A stretch of DNA of 64,000 bases, taken from NCBI GenBank assembly GCA_036346395.1, contig CM070604.1, positions 51,983,003 through 52,047,002 on the forward strand. Direction: 5' to 3'. Shown in pieces: positions 1-12,270 of the stretch. A program made the position numbers and the translations under genes. The notes under the pieces were generated by a model. It was given only the letters and a program-made list of their open reading frames with translations, searched no databases and was not told where the DNA came from. Numbering within the stretch: the first letter of the stretch is position 1; every line of letters starts with the position of its first letter. Origin of the DNA: Hsuehochloa calcarea (Eukaryota > Streptophyta > Magnoliopsida > Poales > Poaceae).

Positions 1-516
1 AAAGATCCCTACGGACGGCGCCAGCTGTTGGTGTTTTAGAACCGAACTTACGTAATGATTGTTTGATTTGGGAGGTCTCTAAGACTCAAATCACGAGAGA
101 GAATGACACAGGGATTTTATATAGGTTCATGCCTTCTCCAGATAGAATAATAACCCTACTCTTGTGTGGCTATATTGAGTATGTTGGTTACAGATCAAGA
201 GAAAGATTGAAATGCAATGTTTGATGCTCCTGATCGTGTCTTTCTTCCTCTTGTCCGTCTCCTCCATGCCGTCTGATGATTCCTCCTTTTATAGCATGCT
301 CGCAGTGTGCATCAATGCTTCAGATGATGGCACAATTACCGGAGATTACTGTGAGAGAAGTAACATTCCAGAGAATAATAGTTATCACCAGGACAGAGAG
401 ATTAATCATGCAGTTATTCCAGAGAATAATAGCGTATACTGATTGTTTAGATGCCCTAATCAATTGAGCCTACCGGTCTGTAAGCTCGATCGATAATAGG
501 GTGTTCATAACTGACC
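1..516. other. Unassigned repeat-like sequence at window edge
   Basis: No gene is supported here. Short open frames exist, but they lack recognisable domains. The stretch runs directly into a minisatellite and then AT-rich sequence, a texture common in grass LTRs. I see no clear LTR terminus, so I leave the family open. Confidence 0.4.
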
Positions 517-700
517 TAGTCGTGGAAGGACTTACGACCATGAGATGATCGTAGAAGAACTTACGATCTCGTGCTAGTTGAACTTACAACTATGGGGCGG
601 TCGTAGCTGACCTGGTCGTAGAAAGACTTACGATCATAAGGTGATTGCATAAGAACTTACGATCATGAGGTAGTCGTAGAAGATCTTACGACTCCAGCTT
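517..700. repeat. Minisatellite, 28-30 bp unit
   Basis: About six degenerate copies of a unit built around GTCGTAGAAGAACTTACGAT follow one another, near positions 520, 549, 576, 617, 645 and 673. Each unit pairs GTCGTA with its near complement TTACGAC, so single units can fold on themselves. A related TACGACCAG-rich array lies at 43.62-43.79 kb in the opposite sense, so both may come from related LTRs. Confidence 0.7.
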
Positions 701-2289
701 CTCCCTTAAGAACATCAAGGGGTATACTCAAGAACCATATAATGGCGTTATTATCCATAATAAGGATTACAAATAAATAATTAAATGATGATTTATATAT
801 CCTCGTCAGTTTATTATTGTGCTTACTGAGTCTTGGACTCACCTTTGCTCTATTGTTGTTTTTAGGTGACCCTTGGCGACGTTGCTCATAGGAAGGGCTA
901 GCACTCACTTGGTTTCACATCATTTACTCAATCACAAGAACTATTGATCATGAGATAGTTTATTAGTGTGATGAATTATAATTAGTAATAGATATTATTG
1001 CTTAGCCTTAGTTGTTTTTAATTAAACAGATTTGATTGGTTATGCGTTGATCTTTGTTTAATATTTTGGCATGCTTCATATGAATTAATTATCCATGACT
1101 TCGTTATAGTTATACTTGTGTTATTGTGGCCCGTGTATGGGTTTTTTCTTTGATATATTTGCTGTGATTTAGTGATAATTGTTATTAAAATTAATAGCTA
1201 GATTAGTTTAATGGTATTTGGATTCCGTGTTGAACAAAGTTGTTACACTAGCTTTCCAGCCGTTTTGGCAAAATGGATCGAAACGGTTTGACAAAAATGG
1301 GTTCAAACTACACTAGGGAAATGGTTGGGTTTGGTTTTGGTTGAAGTGCCACGTGGATTGGATTAAGGTGGATTGTGAGGGTGACAGGTGGTTTGAATTT
1401 GGTCCGGAAGTAGAGTTGGCTAACGTGGGTTGGTCTAGCATTTGCAGGCCTACATACATACACACACAATCCCATGACAGAAAAGCACCCATCGGTGAAA
1501 AGATGCCGAAACATACGATCATCCAAACACGGCGCACACGTATCCTTCACGAAATCAGATCGCATGCCACTGCCGGGCTAAAAACGCGCCGCACTGCACA
1601 CGAACCTCGTGCCCGCCATCGATCGCATTCGCATACGTTTGCCGCTACGAAACACGATACGCATCGCGGCTCGCTCGACCCGGATGGCCGGCCGGCCGGC
1701 CCGGCTGCCGTGAGCTGACGCTCTTTGGCCTGTCGATGCTGACAGCCTGACAACAGCTTCGGTGTCGCGTGGATGCTGAGGGGCAGTTTGGGAAGCGGTG
1801 GTAGGCTGCTAGCTTCTTGTACCGTGGCCACGTGCATGGCTATGGGCTTCCAGGCACAGCAGGGACTAGTACTCCAGTGTGTGAGCAACAGCCACAAGTT
1901 CAGATTATAGCATGTATTTACTGCCACCAAACTGTGCGAGAGGTTTTTAAACCAGCTTAATTATGAGAAGACGATGAAGTCAATTCATTTCATCCCGGCC
2001 ATACTGACATCGTGGAGCTTGTAGGCACCCATCATCGTGTTTGAATTCTTCACGTTTGGATCTGTGGATATATCAGTTAATCTTGCTGCGAAGAACGAGA
2101 AAATTAAGGTACAGCGTGACTTGTTGGACGTAGACGGAATACACAACTACAGGTCCAACTAGGAAGGCTAGCAAGAATTGATTTTGAGTACCAATGAAAA
2201 ACAGTCCAGATTGGCGTCTAGATCTAGCCGGTGATCAATTTAATTGAGCCGTCAAGTACCAACAAAGTCCTACGACTGCTGAATCATAT
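701..2289. other. Intergenic, no supported gene
   Basis: AT-rich up to about 1.3 kb, then mixed composition. Open frames on both strands around 1.3-1.9 kb overlap each other and have no recognisable domain. I see no RNA gene or clear transposon end. Confidence 0.4.
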
Positions 2290-2304
2290 GGAGCTGGAAT
2301 TTTT

Positions 2305-2400
2305 GGCCGATACGGTCGGTTTTGATATGGTATTTGCGATTTTAACCAGCCGCTGCACAGATTTGTAAAATTAACCCAATTGACGACGCTGGCTCGCGCG
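2305..2400 (+). repeat. MULE-1 left terminal inverted repeat
   Basis: Matches the reverse complement of about 10640-10714. The best block is the CGATACGG...TTTTGATAT...GTATTTGCG...ACCAGC stretch. The copies differ at several positions and by small gaps. Confidence 0.75.
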
Positions 2401-2690
2401 GCCACGGGCGGGCGACGCGGCACGCGGGCGCAGTTCGGCGCTGCTGCCGGCCGCCACGCCAGGGCGCTGCGCGCCACGCGCCAACACTGGGCCACGCGCT
2501 GCGCTGCAAGCCATGCGCCAATACCAGCCATGCGCGCGCGCGCAGTTGCGCCGCGCTCGCCAGCACAGCGCGGCGCGCAGTTCGCTCGCGCCAGCGCTGC
2601 CATTGCCAGTGGTCGCTGCTGGCCCACGCTGGCGGCGCTGGTGGCGCCGGGCGCCGCGCGCCGCCGCCTCGCGTGAGGTGGCGCAGCACG
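2401..2690. repeat. GC-rich subterminal arm (left)
   Basis: Very GC-rich sequence made of short GCGCGC, CCAGCGCTG and GCCACGCGC words. It is open in several frames at once, which reflects composition and not coding. The same texture lies inside the right end at 10233-10645, so it belongs to the element's terminal arms. Confidence 0.6.
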
Positions 2691-2820
2691 AATAAAAATG
2701 TTGGGTGGCCCTATTACCCACCGCCCATCCTCCTCCTCCGCACATCTGCCGCCCCATCCAGAATTCCGGCCAATACTTACGGAATTCCGCGCCAAGGCCG
2801 CGACTCCTCCTTCACTCGCC

Positions 2821-2828
2821 TATAAATA
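2821..2828 (+). promoter_or_regulatory. TATA box of MULE-1 transposase
   Basis: TATAAATA lies inside the left arm, upstream of the AT-rich leader and the transposase relic. Placement inside the terminal arm, facing inward, is usual for Mutator genes. Confidence 0.5.
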
Positions 2829-3039
2829 CCAACTCGCACTCGCTCTTCTGGTCATATCAATTGCGTTTGATTCGTTCTGCGCCGTCGCGAGAACTCGAGA
2901 ACGTAATATAATTAATTTTATTGGGAGGTAATTGTTTTCGCTTCGCGTCACTCTTCCTCCGAAGGGTGATTTATTACTTCTCCGGGTGATTTATTACTTC
3001 CTCGGAAGGGCGTGTAATTTGTGTTATGCTTTTGCCGTT

Positions 3040-3500
3040 ATTGCCGTAGTCGTAATTAGTTAGTCTTTGTTAGCTAGTCGTAATTAGATAGTTTAGAGGT
3101 AATTAATTAGTAGTAATTAGTTAGTCGAGTAGTAATGAATTAGTTTAGTGCTAATTAATTAGTCGTAATTAGTTTAGTAGTCATCGTTACAAAGATATGA
3201 AGTAAGTGGAAATAAAGTACTCGGTATTTTTAGTGGTAATTAATGAACCGTAATTAGTTAGTTTATAGATAGCTAATTAGTCGTAATTAGTTAGTTCACC
3301 GTAATAAATTAGTTTAGTGCTAATTAATTAGTCGTAATTAGTTTTTACAAAGATATCAAGTAAGTGGAAATAAAGTACCGTATTTTGTAGTGGTAATTAA
3401 TCAACCGTAATTAGTTAGTTTAGAGATAGTTAATTAGTCGTAATTAGTTAGTTCAAGAGTAATGAATTAGTTTAGTGCTAATTAATTAGTCGTAATTATT
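3040..3500. repeat. AT-rich leader repeat, TAATTAGTCG type
   Basis: A degenerate tandem array of words such as TAATTAGTCGTAATTAGTTA fills the space between the transposase promoter and the first coding block. Two longer sub-blocks repeat around AAAGATAT(G/C)AAGTAAGTGGA (about 3190 and 3350). The same type of array stands in the same position in MULE-2 (12.5-13.0 kb) and in the arms of MULE-3. It probably lies in a 5' leader intron. Confidence 0.75.
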
Positions 3501-3502
3501 TA

Positions 3503-5990
3503 GTGGTTGTTGTGGGTTTAGGTATTTTCAACATGCAAGACTTGATTGTATTTTACTACGATGGCCTTGTACGAGCCGGACACGATGGGTTGGACCTCGC
3601 CGAGATGCCGCATAAGGTGGTCCGGCGAGGGGCTCCACGCGATGAATATTCACGAGTCGCGGTCGCATCCGGAGGAGTTCCTCACGGAGCCAAGGACGAA
3701 GAAAGTTATAATTGAGGCGATCACCGCACCAATTATGTGTGGAGCTCGAAGGTGGATGGAAGCATAGCATGGAGGCAAGACATGGAGATTGTCTCCACCG
3801 AGGCGGCCATTCACGGAAGCCTATGGTGTACGCCAATTTCGCATATAGGGCGCCCGAAACCCCGATGATGCCGAGGCTCGCATAAGCGGGCAAGCGCACC
3901 GAAGTCAAGATGGCAAAGACGGAATGTGCCGCCGAGGGAAGTCCCGCCTAATTTTGAGCCAAATGAGGGGCGGAAACATGGTGGTCGCCCGCATCGATCG
4001 CCACGAGTATCTACCGGACGAGACTCTCGGGTTGAGTCCGACGAGACACCGACCCAAGCTCTGATGGTACCGACGAGGACGCACACGGCCGGTGGTCCTT
4101 ACGCGGCATCGAGACTTGATGATATCGCGCGCGCTCGCCGCACTACCGCAAGAAGAAGGCTCCTGGGGGTTTGAAGCCGACACCCTCTTAGTTGGGCGCT
4201 TCTTCGAACAAGGTGGCCGCAACAAGCTATAGCACGCACGCTTTGTCCATCACCGTGTACCGAGTGCACCGGTCCAACCTGTGAAGTACGCAGCGAAGTG
4301 CATAGTAGAAGGTCGCCTGGCAAGGTCGGGCCTCCGAGCAAAGATCTTTGGCTCGGTCTTCACGGCCAAGGAGTTGATCGACCACACCGCGAAGCTCACG
4401 AGCCCTCGCGCAAAGATCGAACGTGACTTCGATATGTTGCAAACCTCATCACGCACCTAGTTGAGGCGACGCGTCCGCCTCCCCTGCCGATGATGTCGGA
4501 AGTCGCCAATCAGTTGGCTATCCAGCTAGCTACAAAGAAGGTTCGACGAGCCAAGCGTAAAGTCATCGAGACTATGTACGGGACATACGAAGAGGCGCAT
4601 AACCTTGTGCCGAGATTGCTTCACTGATTGCCGGATCAAACCCCGCACGCATATAACAAGCCGGAGCGTGAAGATGCCAAAAGGGCCCAACCACTTCATA
4701 CCGATAGGGTGTTCGGCTTTCGCCGTGCCATCGTGGGCTTCAAGTTCGCCGTCCCGCTAACGATGGATGGCACTTTTCTCACTGGAAGTACAAGGGCACC
4801 ATCCTCACCGCGGTGGCGGCCGGCGCGAATGACCAACTTCTCCCGTTGCATTTGCCATTGTCGAGCGAGAACACATCCACCGGCCGTGGTTCTGGAGAAC
4901 GTGAAGAGGGCCGTGGGGAGACCGCCAACGCGTCGCTTAGTCACTGCATCGCAATGTCGGGTTGTTGGCGCCATCAACATCATGCGCAGGATGGATCCAT
5001 CTCACCAAATGGAACGACGCGCAATCCGTAGTGCATGAGGCATCTTGCATCTAACTTGTTCACGCGTTCCGCAGTCAGAACTCATGAAGACGCTCAAGGC
5101 ATTGTGTATGCGTAACCAATGACGGAAGTTTGAGTCTATTTGGAGAGACCTTGAACACCGGACTACGAGACATACAAGGGAGTCCACTCCGAGAGGAGCA
5201 ACCTAGTAGCGCCATAACCTTCTCCCAAAGGATTAACGACCACGCCCCGAATTGGAGAAATGGTCCTCCTCTATGACAAAGACGGTGCGAGGTACGGCGT
5301 TATGACGACCAACATGTCCGAGGTCTACAATAGCGCCCCGAAGGTGTGCGCGGGCTCCCTATCACCGCGTTGTCCAGAGACATGGACTCGCACTGCTGGT
5401 TATTTCGTGAATAGAGCCACCGCAGCCAAGCGGCTGATGGACGAAGGCAAGCGGGTCGGAGAACATGCAGAGACACATGGATCTAAGATGGAGAAGGCCC
5501 GAATGCACGACATTCGGTGATCGACGACCTCAAAGTAAAGTACGAGATCAAGCTTCGGCGTAAATACGCCAATAGTCATGCTAGGGGGAATGAAAATGTG
5601 CATGCACCGGGTGATGTGGCGACATGCACCGCAACAAGCCAAAGCTCTTCCACAAACCATGCTCGACGTGTACAAGGCATGTGCACAAATGCGCAGATGG
5701 CTACACCATACATCTCTCGAGTACTACGACATGCAAGACCTATTCGTACATGGAGCGAGAGTTTCACTCGTATGGTTTGGAAATGAACTACAAGGATCTT
5801 TGGCCCGACATGGTGCAATCGGGTCCCAACAGGACTTGAAGAGAATAGGAAGGGCGACGACGGCACGCGCGCGCTCCGAATGACATGGATGCTAGTCAAC
5901 GTATCAAGATTAGCCGCATGAAGAAGTGCGTGATATGCAAGACCCCGGCACTCAATGAAGGATTGTCCCAATGCACCTAGTTCGTCCTGG
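3503..5990 (+). pseudogene. MULE-1 transposase (MURA-like) relic
   Basis: A Mutator-type transposase cuts the element's ends and moves it in the nucleus. Recognisable blocks appear in order but in shifting frames. The N-terminal block (ACTACGATGGCCTTGTACG onward) parallels the MULE-2 copy. VRRAKRKVIETMYGTYEEAH lies near 4.53 kb. The catalytic region MDGTFLTG at about 4.76 kb is followed by ILTAVAAGAND and SSENTS. The block YGVMTTNMSEVYNS is near 5.3 kb, then YFVNRATAAKRLMDEGKRV near 5.4 kb. The C-terminal zinc-knuckle-like CVICKTP...HSMKDCPN near 5.94 kb is broken by a frameshift. Many stops and shifts make it non-functional. The first catalytic Asp sits in MDGTF. Confidence 0.8.
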
Positions 5991-6359
5991 CCACCACTCG
6001 ATGTCGTAATTTAAAGTTTTTTGTCTTGCTTGTTATGTACAAACAAGAAATTATACGAGACCCGCTATGGACTCTTCGCAAACTTCTACAAGAGGATGTT
6101 GCGTAAGCGCAATCGCTTGCGCAGAAGAGGAAACAAACTAAAATACCCGGATTTTTCAATGAAAGATGCTCCAGTGCCACCACGCTTGCCGGTCCCGGCG
6201 TGTGTGTGGTGAACCTACAGAGATCATTCACCACACACCTGCATACGGCCGCCCGGCGCATTACAAAGCGCCCACTACATGGTAAGCGCTTTTTCGCGCA
6301 AGATCGATTTTCCTCCCAAGTTTAATTCCTTCAATTTTTAACTTCATCCCCACGTAATG

Positions 6360-6534
6360 CACCCGAGATGCGCCGCCACTTCTTCCAAAGGATTGACGGC
6401 CCCGAGATGTACGACATGGCATTCATCCAAACAGAGTACATGCTAAACTACTTGCGGGCCGAGAACTTCTCACTGGAAACCTTACGCACTGATGAGGAGG
6501 CACCGAAGGACCCCAAGAACTCCCGAGCGTAATC
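6360..6534 (+). pseudogene. Downstream exon-like block of MULE-1
   Basis: One frame reads RHFFQRIDGPEMYDMAFIQT and then YMLNYLRAENFSLETLRTDE, a coherent acidic stretch with no domain I recognise. It lies between the transposase zinc knuckle and the tandem exon-like array, so it is probably a 3' exon of the transposase gene or a separate captured exon. Confidence 0.4.
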
Positions 6535-7110
6535 CATATCGACGACAAGGGAAAGGCTCATGCAAACGCCGCTTATGAAGAAATTACATCCTTCTTATGA
6601 TTTTCACTATACGGTACTTACATCATGCAAACGCAGACATGGACGACTTCGACACACCACCGACGTGGACATTCCCGTAATAAGGGCAAGGGAAAGGCTC
6701 ATGAGGTCGAGCCCGGCCACACAACAGATCCGGCCGCCTCGCGCCATCCGTATCCACGACGCCGCTTATCAAGAAATTACATCCTTCTTATGATTTTCAC
6801 TATACGGCACTTACATCATGCAAACGCAGACATGGACGACTTCGACACACCACCCGACGTGGGCGGTCCGTGACAAGGGTAAGGGAAAGGCTCATGCGGC
6901 CGAGCCCGCCCGCCATAAACAGATCCGGCCGTCCGAGCAATCTACATGGACGACGTGAGTTATGAACAATTGACATTCTTGTTACGCTTTGTATCAGACG
7001 ATGTACTTACATCATACAATCGCAGGTACGGACGACTTCGACATACCACCGACGTGAAAGTCCGCGATAAGGGAAGGCTCCTTCGACCGAGACCCACCGA
7101 CGCCGAGACA
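6535..7110 (+). repeat. Tandem array of ~200-bp exon-intron-like units
   Basis: Three to four copies of a unit of about 200 bp follow one another. Each contains AAGGGAAAGGCTCATG, then (in most copies) a GAAATTACATCCTTCTTATG block, TACTTACATCATGCAA...CGCAG and GACGACTTCGACA. The CGCAG before GACGACTTCGACA looks like a splice acceptor, so the array reads as repeated exon-intron-exon modules. The units have diverged, the last one most. The encoded modules would be short and basic (DKGKGKAH). Confidence 0.65.
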
Positions 7111-7379
7111 AGGCTCCTTTGCTATGGCGCCGCGAGACAAGTAGCACACATCGTTAAGTAGTTGCTACCCACATGTTGTACAGCATCTTCATAATCGCAA
7201 TGCTTTGCCTCCCGAATTTTAAATTATAGCAAATGAGGTAAAAAAATGAAAATTTTTGTGTTTGACAAAGTGTACTTGATTATGTAATTTTTCTATTATT
7301 TTATTTATTAAGAATCTTTTGATATAACGCTGCTTTCGTGCATGATCAATTAATGTAGTACAATGAAAATAGCATAACA

Positions 7380-9740
7380 CGTGAAACTATACGGCCACTC
7401 GCTCTGAGCCACTACTCTCTCCTCGCCATGCGGTCGCGTCGCGGCGCGCGCCTTGTTTTGCGCCGAGCATGACCCGTGGAATACGCCCACCGCCCGAGAA
7501 CGCGCGGTCGGTTCGGAGGGGGTACGGAGACCGTTGAGGCGGAGGTGGACCAAGAGATCGAGTCCGGAGCGAGTCCGGTATGCGTACATGTCGCCTTGAT
7601 GAGACGTGGCCGACTGGGACACTTCCGAGGAATTCATCCACGACGAGGCTAGAAAACCACTCGAGGGCCACTGGGGTACGATGCCGCAACTCCAGCTGCG
7701 CGGATGAACTCGCTCGAGTATACCGTGGGGCACCGAACCCGAGGACATCCGCTCTGAACGCACGGGGCAATAACCCGGAGGAGCTCGCCTGCGTCGCTTA
7801 AAACCCCGCCGCCATTGTCCTTGCCACGCGCGCGTAACGCTCTCCTGGTAGGAGTTGGGAGGCCCGATCGCCGCCATCGGGCCGATGTGAATCGCCGCCA
7901 CCCTGTGGGTCAAGGTCGCAAGACGAAACGATGTTAGTACAAATGAACACTGATGTAAACTAAGAACCTCGTACCTCCCGATGTGCAAAGGCAGATGACC
8001 GAGGGGGCGGCAGTCGTGGTACCGGTCCGGACGATGTGATTCATCCCGACGGACCTACGGCGAGAGAACGGCATGATGTTAGCGGAACGTAAGGCATAAT
8101 TACAAAACTTGATGTAAATTTGTACATAGCGACTTACCGCGGCGGCGACCGCCCGCAGATGACCGACGGGAACGCTACGACGTCACGGACTCGCTAGGTC
8201 GTGGTGACCTAGCGGGTGAGCACGCCCCCACTGCGTCCCGATGCGCAAGACGCCGCCCCTAGAACGACCACCGCCAAGTTCTTTACTATCTTCTTCATCT
8301 CCGCCGAGATGTGCTTCAAAACTTTTATATATGCCGACGGGTTCTATCTCGTTCGAGTTGGCCTCGTCCGCCGCGCCTCGACGCGCACCGCCCGCTTCCA
8401 ATCAGAGTGACATATGTAATGTTCATTAACAAAAATACGAATATCGCCAACAAAATCGCGAACCGAGGTTGTAAGTGTCGTGACGGCGCCGCCATGTCTT
8501 GAAGCGCCGTGGACGGCCGTGACGCGGCGCGAGGGTCTCTTCGCGGCGCGTCGATATGTCACCTCCTCTCGGCGCCCGGAGGAGGAATGGTGAGTCTTGC
8601 GCTGCTCGTGGCATGTACCACTCCATGTACGCAGCTGACGATCGAGGGTCATGTGGACGCGCTCATGCCATACATCCACGCACCCCGTGAAGCCATGTCC
8701 AATCCACCGTGTGCGGTGCATTTGCCACCCAAAATATGCCCACCCGACCTCGATTGCTCGTGATTTCGAAAGATTAATGTTACAAAAGAAGACGTAAGGA
8801 CTGCAAAAATTACTTGGATGAAATTTAACTCACGTGTGTACACCGCCTGTGGGCTCGACGTCGGGGGGCACGAGCCGGTATAGACTAAATCGTCGACATT
8901 ACGCGGCAAGCGGCGCAGTAAGGCTCCACCATATGTGAGAACACCAGTGGCGTGTCGTCCACAAAAATCGATCCAGAGGCATGAAGCAGATAAATTGCGG
9001 CGCGCAACCGCGAGGAGAAACCAAGATGCCATGGACACCGGATGATGTCGCCTCGTGTAATAACTCGAACTCGCTGTGGTACAACGAGTAGCACCTCGCC
9101 GGTGTTCTGTTGGCCCAGCAGCATTTAACCGCCGCGCCCATCGTAAGCCCATGGTGGGCGCGTCTCTATGGGGTCATGTGGTGGGTCGCCATCCGGGAGA
9201 GGGAACGGTGCGCCATTGCCTCAATGGTTGGACGCCATCAATGGAAGTGCTCCCAACTCCACACCGCAGGAGCACGAGCACACGACTAGGTTGCTACAGA
9301 GCCGCCGCCCGCCAAGCGCCACACAACCCTCGGTATGTAGCGCAAAGGACTACCGATCCCCACCAGTAGTGCGGCATCGGCTCAAATTTCGCCGACCCAA
9401 AGACTCGGCGACGCGATGAAGCTGGGTTCACAAATCGCCCTTTGTGGTTGGAAACAGACCCAACCAAAGAGCCGGAGAAGGTAAGCAACGAGATGCGCCC
9501 TAACGACGCCTCGTGCACACCTCGCGGGCATTCACGAATCGCTTCACCAAGCCCGAGGGACGCCACGCACCCTCCGGCAGAGGTTGGCCAAACCGCCGCT
9601 CCAGCTCGACCTTCCATCCCGCTCCTGAGGGCCCTTAACAAGCGCACACCCCGGACGGAGACCACCAAGAACGAGACATCCATTAGGGTGATCGCCATCT
9701 CACCCCACCGAAATGGAAGGTGTGCGCCTCCGGCCTCCAC
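7380..9740 (-). pseudogene. Plant mobile domain (PMD/MAIN-like) gene relic in MULE-1
   Basis: Plant mobile domain proteins occur as host MAIN/MAIL proteins and inside MULE and Gypsy elements. The minus strand carries the family's typical sequence: GEMAITLMDVSFL near 9.70 kb, GSVVLCATYRGLCGAWR near 9.31 kb, and DDTPLVFSHMVEPYCA near 8.93 kb in another frame. Frameshifts and stops separate the blocks. Towards 7.4 kb there is an Arg/Pro-rich tail without recognised motifs. It converges on the transposase and occupies the place of the second gene in an autonomous Mutator. The mechanism of PMD in transposition is not established, so I assign no reaction. Confidence 0.75.
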
Positions 9741-10197
9741 CGGTCCACAAGTGCGACAACAGTCGGGCGTCTAGGTGAACCCCGCTGGAAGGACACCATC
9801 CTCGCAAAGGGCAACAAGCCCGCCTCCTGCAGGAACGGACGAACGATCGCCTAGCGCCCACCGCCCCTCCTCGCTCAAGCGCCAGGCGAGGGGCCATCCA
9901 CGCCACCATGAGCCACGACTTGCACCTGTGGTCCTCATCGTAGAATTGTTCTAGTAGCTCTGGAGAGACATGACTAGCAAAACATACATAGCGAACATTA
10001 TCGACAATGTGGCTAATTAAACATAGAAGAATGTAGCTAAATTAAAAATTACGATAAACCTACTGCGTAATAACGCTGAAATATAATCGAGAGAGCAAGC
10101 GAATGAAAAGAAAAGAATGAGCAGAGGAGTGAGCGAGAGGATCAATATGAACTTAGCGTAAGAACGATCATAAATAAAATCGCGCGGCCGCTCTCCA

Positions 10198-10205
10198 ATA
10201 TATAC
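10198..10205 (-). promoter_or_regulatory. TATA-like box for the PMD gene
   Basis: Read on the minus strand this is GTATATATT, just inside the GC-rich right arm and facing the PMD gene. It mirrors the position of the transposase TATA box at the other end. Confidence 0.4.
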
Positions 10206-10232
10206 GGCGAGCGCGCTCAGGGGCTCCGCAGC

Positions 10233-10645
10233 GTGGCGCAAGGCCACACAACAGCAGGGGGTGGGTCGGCGCCACAGCGTGGCTCGCAGCAGGCGGCGCT
10301 ACACACCAGGCCAGCCAGGCCAGCAGGGCCAGCGCAAGCGCTGCCCGCAGCGGCGCCAGCGCGCCACGCCGCTGGCCTCACAAGGCGCGGCGCTGGCTAC
10401 CACATACAGCTGGGCCATGGCGCGCAAAGCCTTGCGAGCGAGGCTGCGCCGGGCGCTACGGCGCAGTTCGCTCAAGGCTACGCGCACGCACACGCGGGTC
10501 AGCGGCGCTGGCGCTTCGCCAGGCCAAGGCCAAGCCTGGCGGGTCAGCACACTACAAGCTGCGGCGCTACGGGCGCAGTTCGCCCGCGCCAGCGCCACGC
10601 TGCGCCGAGCCCACCACTGGCTACGCGACGTCGCGCGCCAACGCG
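10233..10645. repeat. GC-rich subterminal arm (right)
   Basis: Same GCGCC/CCAGCGC-rich texture as 2401-2690. It is open in several frames for compositional reasons; I do not call a protein. Confidence 0.55.
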
Positions 10646-10714
10646 GTTATTTTTGTAAATTCAACGAAACGCTGGTCAAAAACGCAAATACGATATCAAA
10701 ATCGGCCGTATCGA
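10640..10714 (-). repeat. MULE-1 right terminal inverted repeat
   Basis: Reverse complement of the left end, with the conserved block GCTGGTCAAAAACGCAAATA followed by CGATATCAAAATCGGCCGTA on the + strand. Confidence 0.75.
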
Positions 10715-12270
10715 GCTGGCATGAAAATTTGCATCGGCAATTCTGTTCATCTTTGGCTCCATGTCCATCTTTCTACTTTGGCCATAGAATAAGCAGAATA
10801 CTGGCGAGTCATAACTCATAACTGGAGTACCCCTTTGTTACAGTCGGTCTATTTACTTTTTGATTTTTGAGTTAGTAAGAGCCCGTACGTGCGCATTCTG
10901 TATTAGTAGTACTGCATACTGAATGCGTGCGTGCGGATGGGACACTGTGTAAGTAGTGTTTTACAAAGAGGACACAGCGATCTGGAGTGTACTGTAGCAC
11001 TGTATCAACAGTAGATCCATGTACTTTGAGGATTTCGCTGTTTCGAGAACCACTCCAATGATTTATTTTATCTTTACCTTCGATTTTTGATCGGCATTTA
11101 GAGTCCGTTCTAGCAAAACACTGTAACGATTGATCTGGGATTTCGATTTTCGAGCGGACAATGATGATCGATCCAAGTGCCCATCCGCGTGCATATACCA
11201 TATGGCTCACGTTTACCGACACTTTCCGGTTCTTTATCGGCAATGCTACCACTGCTGCTCTACACGACAAAGTAAGTAATGCTGCTGTCGTTTGCCAGGG
11301 ACAAGAAGGTAAATGCGGCTGTTGTCGATCGTGCCCCGCATCTCACTGTGTGATGACCGAATTCTGGATTGATTTTACCAGAGGGGTTCCGTTCGTACTT
11401 TACCCATGGTACTTGGGACGTAGAGCAGTAACATGATTTTTTTTTCACGGCTGGAGAAGGTCGTAGATGCAAAGTTTTTCCATGCTATACTACGTGGATC
11501 GAACCTGACTTGAATTGGCATCCCGGGCATAACTATGAACAATGTGTGCTAAATGCCCGCATAATTGATACGCCTGATCAGGCGGGTGCAACGCGAGCTA
11601 TGGATCGAGATCACACCATGCTAAAAGCCACAGCAATGCATGCCAACTGCCAAATCTTCCTGAGAAAAAATACAACTTCGAGTTGGGCCCTTGTTCGGTC
11701 ACGATTGTGTGCATGGTGTGGTGCAGCTTTTTCTTTTCTTTTGTTTTTGTTGAGAGCCCGTGAAAGCGGCTCGCACGTAGCACGGCCCACAGGCTCCACG
11801 CCGGGTGGTGCCTTTTGCCGGCGCACGAGCTGTGCTCTGCTCCCGCGAGCGGCCCGTGGTTTTACGGCCTAGGAGTCCCGTGAGCGCCGGGCAGACCAAC
11901 CAGCTCCATTCATACCGCTGACCGGCGCGGCCGCTATTCCCGTTGCCTTGTCCGTGTGCGCTAGGTGTTCGGAGCCCTTTTGTCCGTACGCTAAGGAGGG
12001 CACGAACTCACCTCATATCCGTGCGTGGCTGTGTTCGTGCGCCAGAGGCACAGCTACCCCCGGCACACTGCACCCTGTCATTTCATGTGATTTAATTTTT
12101 GGAATGAAATTTCACGGGTCCTTCTGTGTCGCTTCCTCCCATCCCGTCGTCGGTCACATCGGCCCACTTGGTTCTCACTCTACCCGCATGTGCAAAAAAA
12201 CAGTGCATCGCCCGTGGGAGGGAATCTGACTCCTTCGTCGCTTCGCGGTCGGCCGAACTCGTTCCTTCAC
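10715..12270. other. Unassigned stretch upstream of MULE-2
   Basis: Mixed composition, no supported gene. It may hold the left arm of MULE-2, but I could not find a matching inverted end. Confidence 0.35.

Larger units (their letters stand above)
2305..10714. mobile_element. MULE-1: decayed Mutator-like element with two convergent genes
   Basis: The ends form diverged inverted repeats. The left end begins near 2305 with CGATACGGTCGGTTTTGATA; the right end, read backwards from about 10714, begins CGATACGGCCGATTTTGATA. The similarity continues for roughly 45 bp and then weakens. Just inside both ends are very GC-rich tracts full of GCCAGCGCTG and GCGCGCC. A transposase relic runs on + from the left and a plant-mobile-domain gene runs on - from the right, each with its own TATA-like box near its own end. 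That resembles the two-gene convergent layout of autonomous Mutator elements. I could not fix a 9-bp target duplication, so the exact ends are uncertain. Both genes carry stops and frameshifts, so the element is dead. Confidence 0.8.

Noticed and set aside
2235..2795. Long overlapping open frames on both strands
   Set aside because: They arise from the GC-rich subterminal arm of MULE-1; no domain, and all frames are open through base composition.
10233..10821. 141- and 186-residue Ala/Arg-rich open frames
   Set aside because: Mirror image of the left arm in composition and position; terminal repeat, not coding.
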